5,979 bases of DNA from the NCBI GenBank assembly GCA_948496895.1, contig CAOOJO010000184.1:1-5979 (forward strand). The letters run 5' to 3'. Source of the stretch: an uncultured Acetatifactor sp. GTDB taxonomy: Bacteria; Bacillota; Clostridia; Lachnospirales; Lachnospiraceae. A program made the position numbers and the translations under genes. How positions within the stretch are numbered: position 1 is the stretch's first letter; each line of letters opens with the position of its first letter. The notes beneath the pieces were generated by a model. That model was not told the origin of the DNA. It saw only the letters and a program-made list of their open reading frames with translations, and made no database searches. This document shows positions 4,326 to 5,979 of the stretch, in pieces.

Positions 4326-5979
4326 ATGCGGACGAAGGCAAATTATGGGTGGCTGGACAGATTTCGGATCATAGCCGCCCTGTTAGTTATCGCTATCCAT
4401 ACCTCGCCCCTTGGCACATTCCAGGAAGGGGCGGATTTTTTTCTGACCAGGGTGCTGGCCCGGATTGCCGTGCCATTCTTCTTCATGGTGACGGGGCAGT
4501 TCGTGGTGTCGGGCTTCACCTCCGGGGAAAACTCCCAGAAGGCAAGAGCCAGGCTCCACAGATATCTGGCGAAGACCTCGGTGCTCTATGTGTTCTGTAT
4601 CCTTTTATACCTGCCCATCGGCATCTACGCGGGGCATTATAAGGAGCTCACCATAGGCGCCGCGCTGCGCATGCTCTTCTTTGACGGCACCTTTTATCAT
4701 CTTTGGTATTTCCCGGCCTGTATCCTGGGCATCTCATTGGTGTACCTGATGAGCCGTTTTTTAAACCTGCGCGCCATGACGATCGTATCGGCCGTGCTCT
4801 ATGTCATCGGCCTGTTCGGCGACAGCTACTATGGACTGATCGAGAAGGTGCCTGTACTGAACTCTGTCTACGGTTTCCTTTTCCAGATTTCCTCCTACAC
4901 CCGAAACGGGCTGTTCCTCGCGCCTCTGTTTCTGGTACTGGGGGCCTGGATGGCAGGGGGCGGACAGAGACCGGAGGGGCAGGAACTTTCCGAGAAGCGA
5001 CTGTTCCTCTGCTCCCTTTTCGCCCTCTCCTTTGTCCTGATGACCGGGGAGGCCTTCCTTCTGCGGCACTTTGAGCTCCAGCGGCACGACAGCATGTACC
5101 TGATGCTGGTTCCTGTCATGTTCTTCCTGTACAGGCTTCTTCTGTGCATCCCCGCGAAATCCGACGGAACCTTCCGGGCCGCGGCCACCTGGATCTACAT
5201 GCTGCACCCCGCCTTCATCGTGGTGGTGAGAGGCATCGCGAAGCCCCTGGGCCTGACGGGGCTGCTGGTGGACAACAGCATCGTCCATTATCTGATGGTG
5301 TCCCTGCTGTCCGTGACCGCCGGGGCTGCCATGGCCTGGCTCCAGGGCATGCTGAAGGCCCGCAGGCAACAGGCAGACGGGGCGCGGCAGCAATCGGTGG
5401 CCGCCAGCAGACGGAGCAGGAAGCAGCCTGAACCCGAGATTGCCGACGACGCGTGGACAGATGAAAACGCGGCAGATGGACTGGACAGGACGGATGAACC
5501 GGAATCCGGTATTACATATGAAGATGATTATAATTACGATTATACACCGGATGCGGAAGAACTCTATGATGAGACATACACGGATAATGAGGCGGATTCC
5601 GCTGAGGAGGAACAGATGGACGATATGCCTTCGGAGGAGCGCTGGCCGGAAGAAGGCCTGGAAGAGGAGGCTTCTGCCGGGATTGCGTCCAAAGCTTCGG
5701 GGAGGGAGCGGCCTTCCACGGCGGATGCCCCTGCCTTCCGGGCCTGGATCGAGGTGGATTCCCAGGCGCTGGCCCACAATGTGGACTTCCTGCGCGCCAG
5801 GCTGCCGGAGGGCTGCCGCCTGATGCCCGCCGTGAAGGCGCAGGGCTACGGCCATGGAGCCGTCCTGATTTCCAGGCAGCTGAACGCCCTGGGCGTGGAC
5901 GCTTTCTGTGTGGCCAGCATCGGGGAGGCCATCGAGCTGCGGGAGGCGGACATCCAGGGGGAAATCCTCATCCTGGGCT
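4326..5979 (+). CDS. vanT: Membrane-bound serine racemase VanT (3' end beyond window)
   Basis: An open frame from the ATG at 4326 to the window edge without a stop: 551 complete codons, N-terminal part only. VanT supplies D-Ser for VanG. Residues 1-340 are a membrane domain of the acyltransferase-3 type with about ten hydrophobic segments; LDRFRIIAALLVIAIHTSP (10-28), including H25, and ARIAVPFFFMVTGQF (45-59) are typical of VanT N-termini, which have been linked to L-Ser uptake. Residues 344-470 are an unusual charged linker, described separately. From about residue 471 a fold-III alanine/serine racemase domain begins with AWIEVDSQALAHNVDFLR. The PLP-binding lysine is K504 in MPAVKAQGYGHG, followed by FCVASIGEAIELREA and ILILG. 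The motif reads KAQGYGHG rather than the common KANAYGHG. The catalytic tyrosine and the residues separating serine from alanine racemases lie beyond the window. The gene starts 4 nt after the vanXY stop with GGAGG 7 nt upstream. Family VanT proteins are about 700 residues; this one should exceed 800 if the racemase domain is complete. Confidence 0.93.
   Translation, partial: MRTKANYGWLDRFRIIAALLVIAIHTSPLGTFQEGADFFLTRVLARIAVPFFFMVTGQFVVSGFTSGENSQKARARLHRYLAKTSVLYVFCILLYLPIGIYAGHYKELTIGAALRMLFFDGTFYHLWYFPACILGISLVYLMSRFLNLRAMTIVSAVLYVIGLFGDSYYGLIEKVPVLNSVYGFLFQISSYTRNGLFLAPLFLVLGAWMAGGGQRPEGQELSEKRLFLCSLFALSFVLMTGEAFLLRHFELQRHDSMYLMLVPVMFFLYRLLLCIPAKSDGTFRAAATWIYMLHPAFIVVVRGIAKPLGLTGLLVDNSIVHYLMVSLLSVTAGAAMAWLQGMLKARRQQADGARQQSVAASRRSRKQPEPEIADDAWTDENAADGLDRTDEPESGITYEDDYNYDYTPDAEELYDETYTDNEADSAEEEQMDDMPSEERWPEEGLEEEASAGIASKASGRERPSTADAPAFRAWIEVDSQALAHNVDFLRARLPEGCRLMPAVKAQGYGHGAVLISRQLNALGVDAFCVASIGEAIELREADIQGEILILG
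5355..5735 (+). other. Basic/acidic low-complexity linker within VanT
   Basis: This encodes VanT residues 344-470, between the last membrane segment and the racemase domain. The first part (344-366) has 8 Arg/Lys and one acidic residue, as expected next to the inner membrane face. The next part (368-450) has 35 Asp/Glu in 83 residues against 2 Arg, with six Tyr clustered in TYEDDYNYDYT and nearby. It contains no recognisable fold and is probably disordered. Enterococcal VanT proteins, as I recall their lengths, join the two domains with little linker, so this looks like an added segment. The DNA at 5521-5580 is 35% GC, against 75% at 5761-5820 in the same gene. Confidence 0.8.

Noticed and set aside
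5420..5620. Frameshift or domain boundary with a separate downstream racemase gene
   Set aside because: The frame from 4326 stays open without a stop through the linker into the racemase motifs, so a single fused protein is the simplest reading.
4761..5855. Long minus-strand open frame antisense to vanT (about 364 codons)
   Set aside because: Composition is unnatural (Gly/His/Gln-rich with an Ile run opposite the acidic linker) and it opposes a clear membrane-racemase protein. I regard it as a shadow of vanT.

Overview
The window carries a VanG-type glycopeptide (vancomycin) resistance cluster of the D-Ala-D-Ser class. The coding DNA is GC-rich (roughly 55-65% by eye, locally higher), the intergenic DNA is AT-rich, and most genes have good AGGAGG-like ribosome binding sites. 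With the protein types, this points to a Gram-positive member of the Firmicutes, most likely a gut Clostridia/Lachnospiraceae-type commensal rather than an AT-rich Enterococcus. The taxon is an inference.

Layout. Positions 41-2259 (minus strand) hold a two-component system transcribed leftwards. The membrane histidine kinase VanS (778-2259) comes first, followed 44 bp later by the OmpR-type response regulator VanR (41-733). An AT-rich divergent intergenic region follows (2260-2496), with a candidate promoter and leader hairpin for the regulators and a possible activator site for the resistance genes. Positions 2497-5979 (plus strand) hold three tightly packed genes: the D-Ala-D-Ser ligase vanG (2497-3558), the D,D-dipeptidase/D,D-carboxypeptidase vanXY (3572-4321), and vanT (4326 to beyond the window end). 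VanT is a membrane protein fused to a PLP-dependent serine racemase, and its frame is open when the window stops. I see no insertion sequence, CRISPR array, tRNA or rRNA.

How the genes work together (established for this resistance class). VanT supplies D-Ser, its membrane part being linked to L-Ser supply and its cytoplasmic part racemising L-Ser. VanG joins D-Ala to D-Ser, and the dipeptide replaces D-Ala-D-Ala in peptidoglycan precursors. VanXY hydrolyses remaining D-Ala-D-Ala and trims D-Ala from normal pentapeptide. Vancomycin binds D-Ala-D-Ser ends more weakly. VanS/VanR would switch on the divergent vanG-vanXY-vanT operon.

The system as a whole is known. The parts that look unusual are: (i) a basic-then-acidic, Tyr-rich linker of about 125 residues between the two halves of VanT, encoded by a local AT-rich island; (ii) a kinase of 493 residues with a sensor domain of about 140 residues, larger than typical enterococcal VanS; (iii) the kinase-before-regulator order, divergent from the resistance genes; and (iv) a variant PLP-lysine motif in the racemase.
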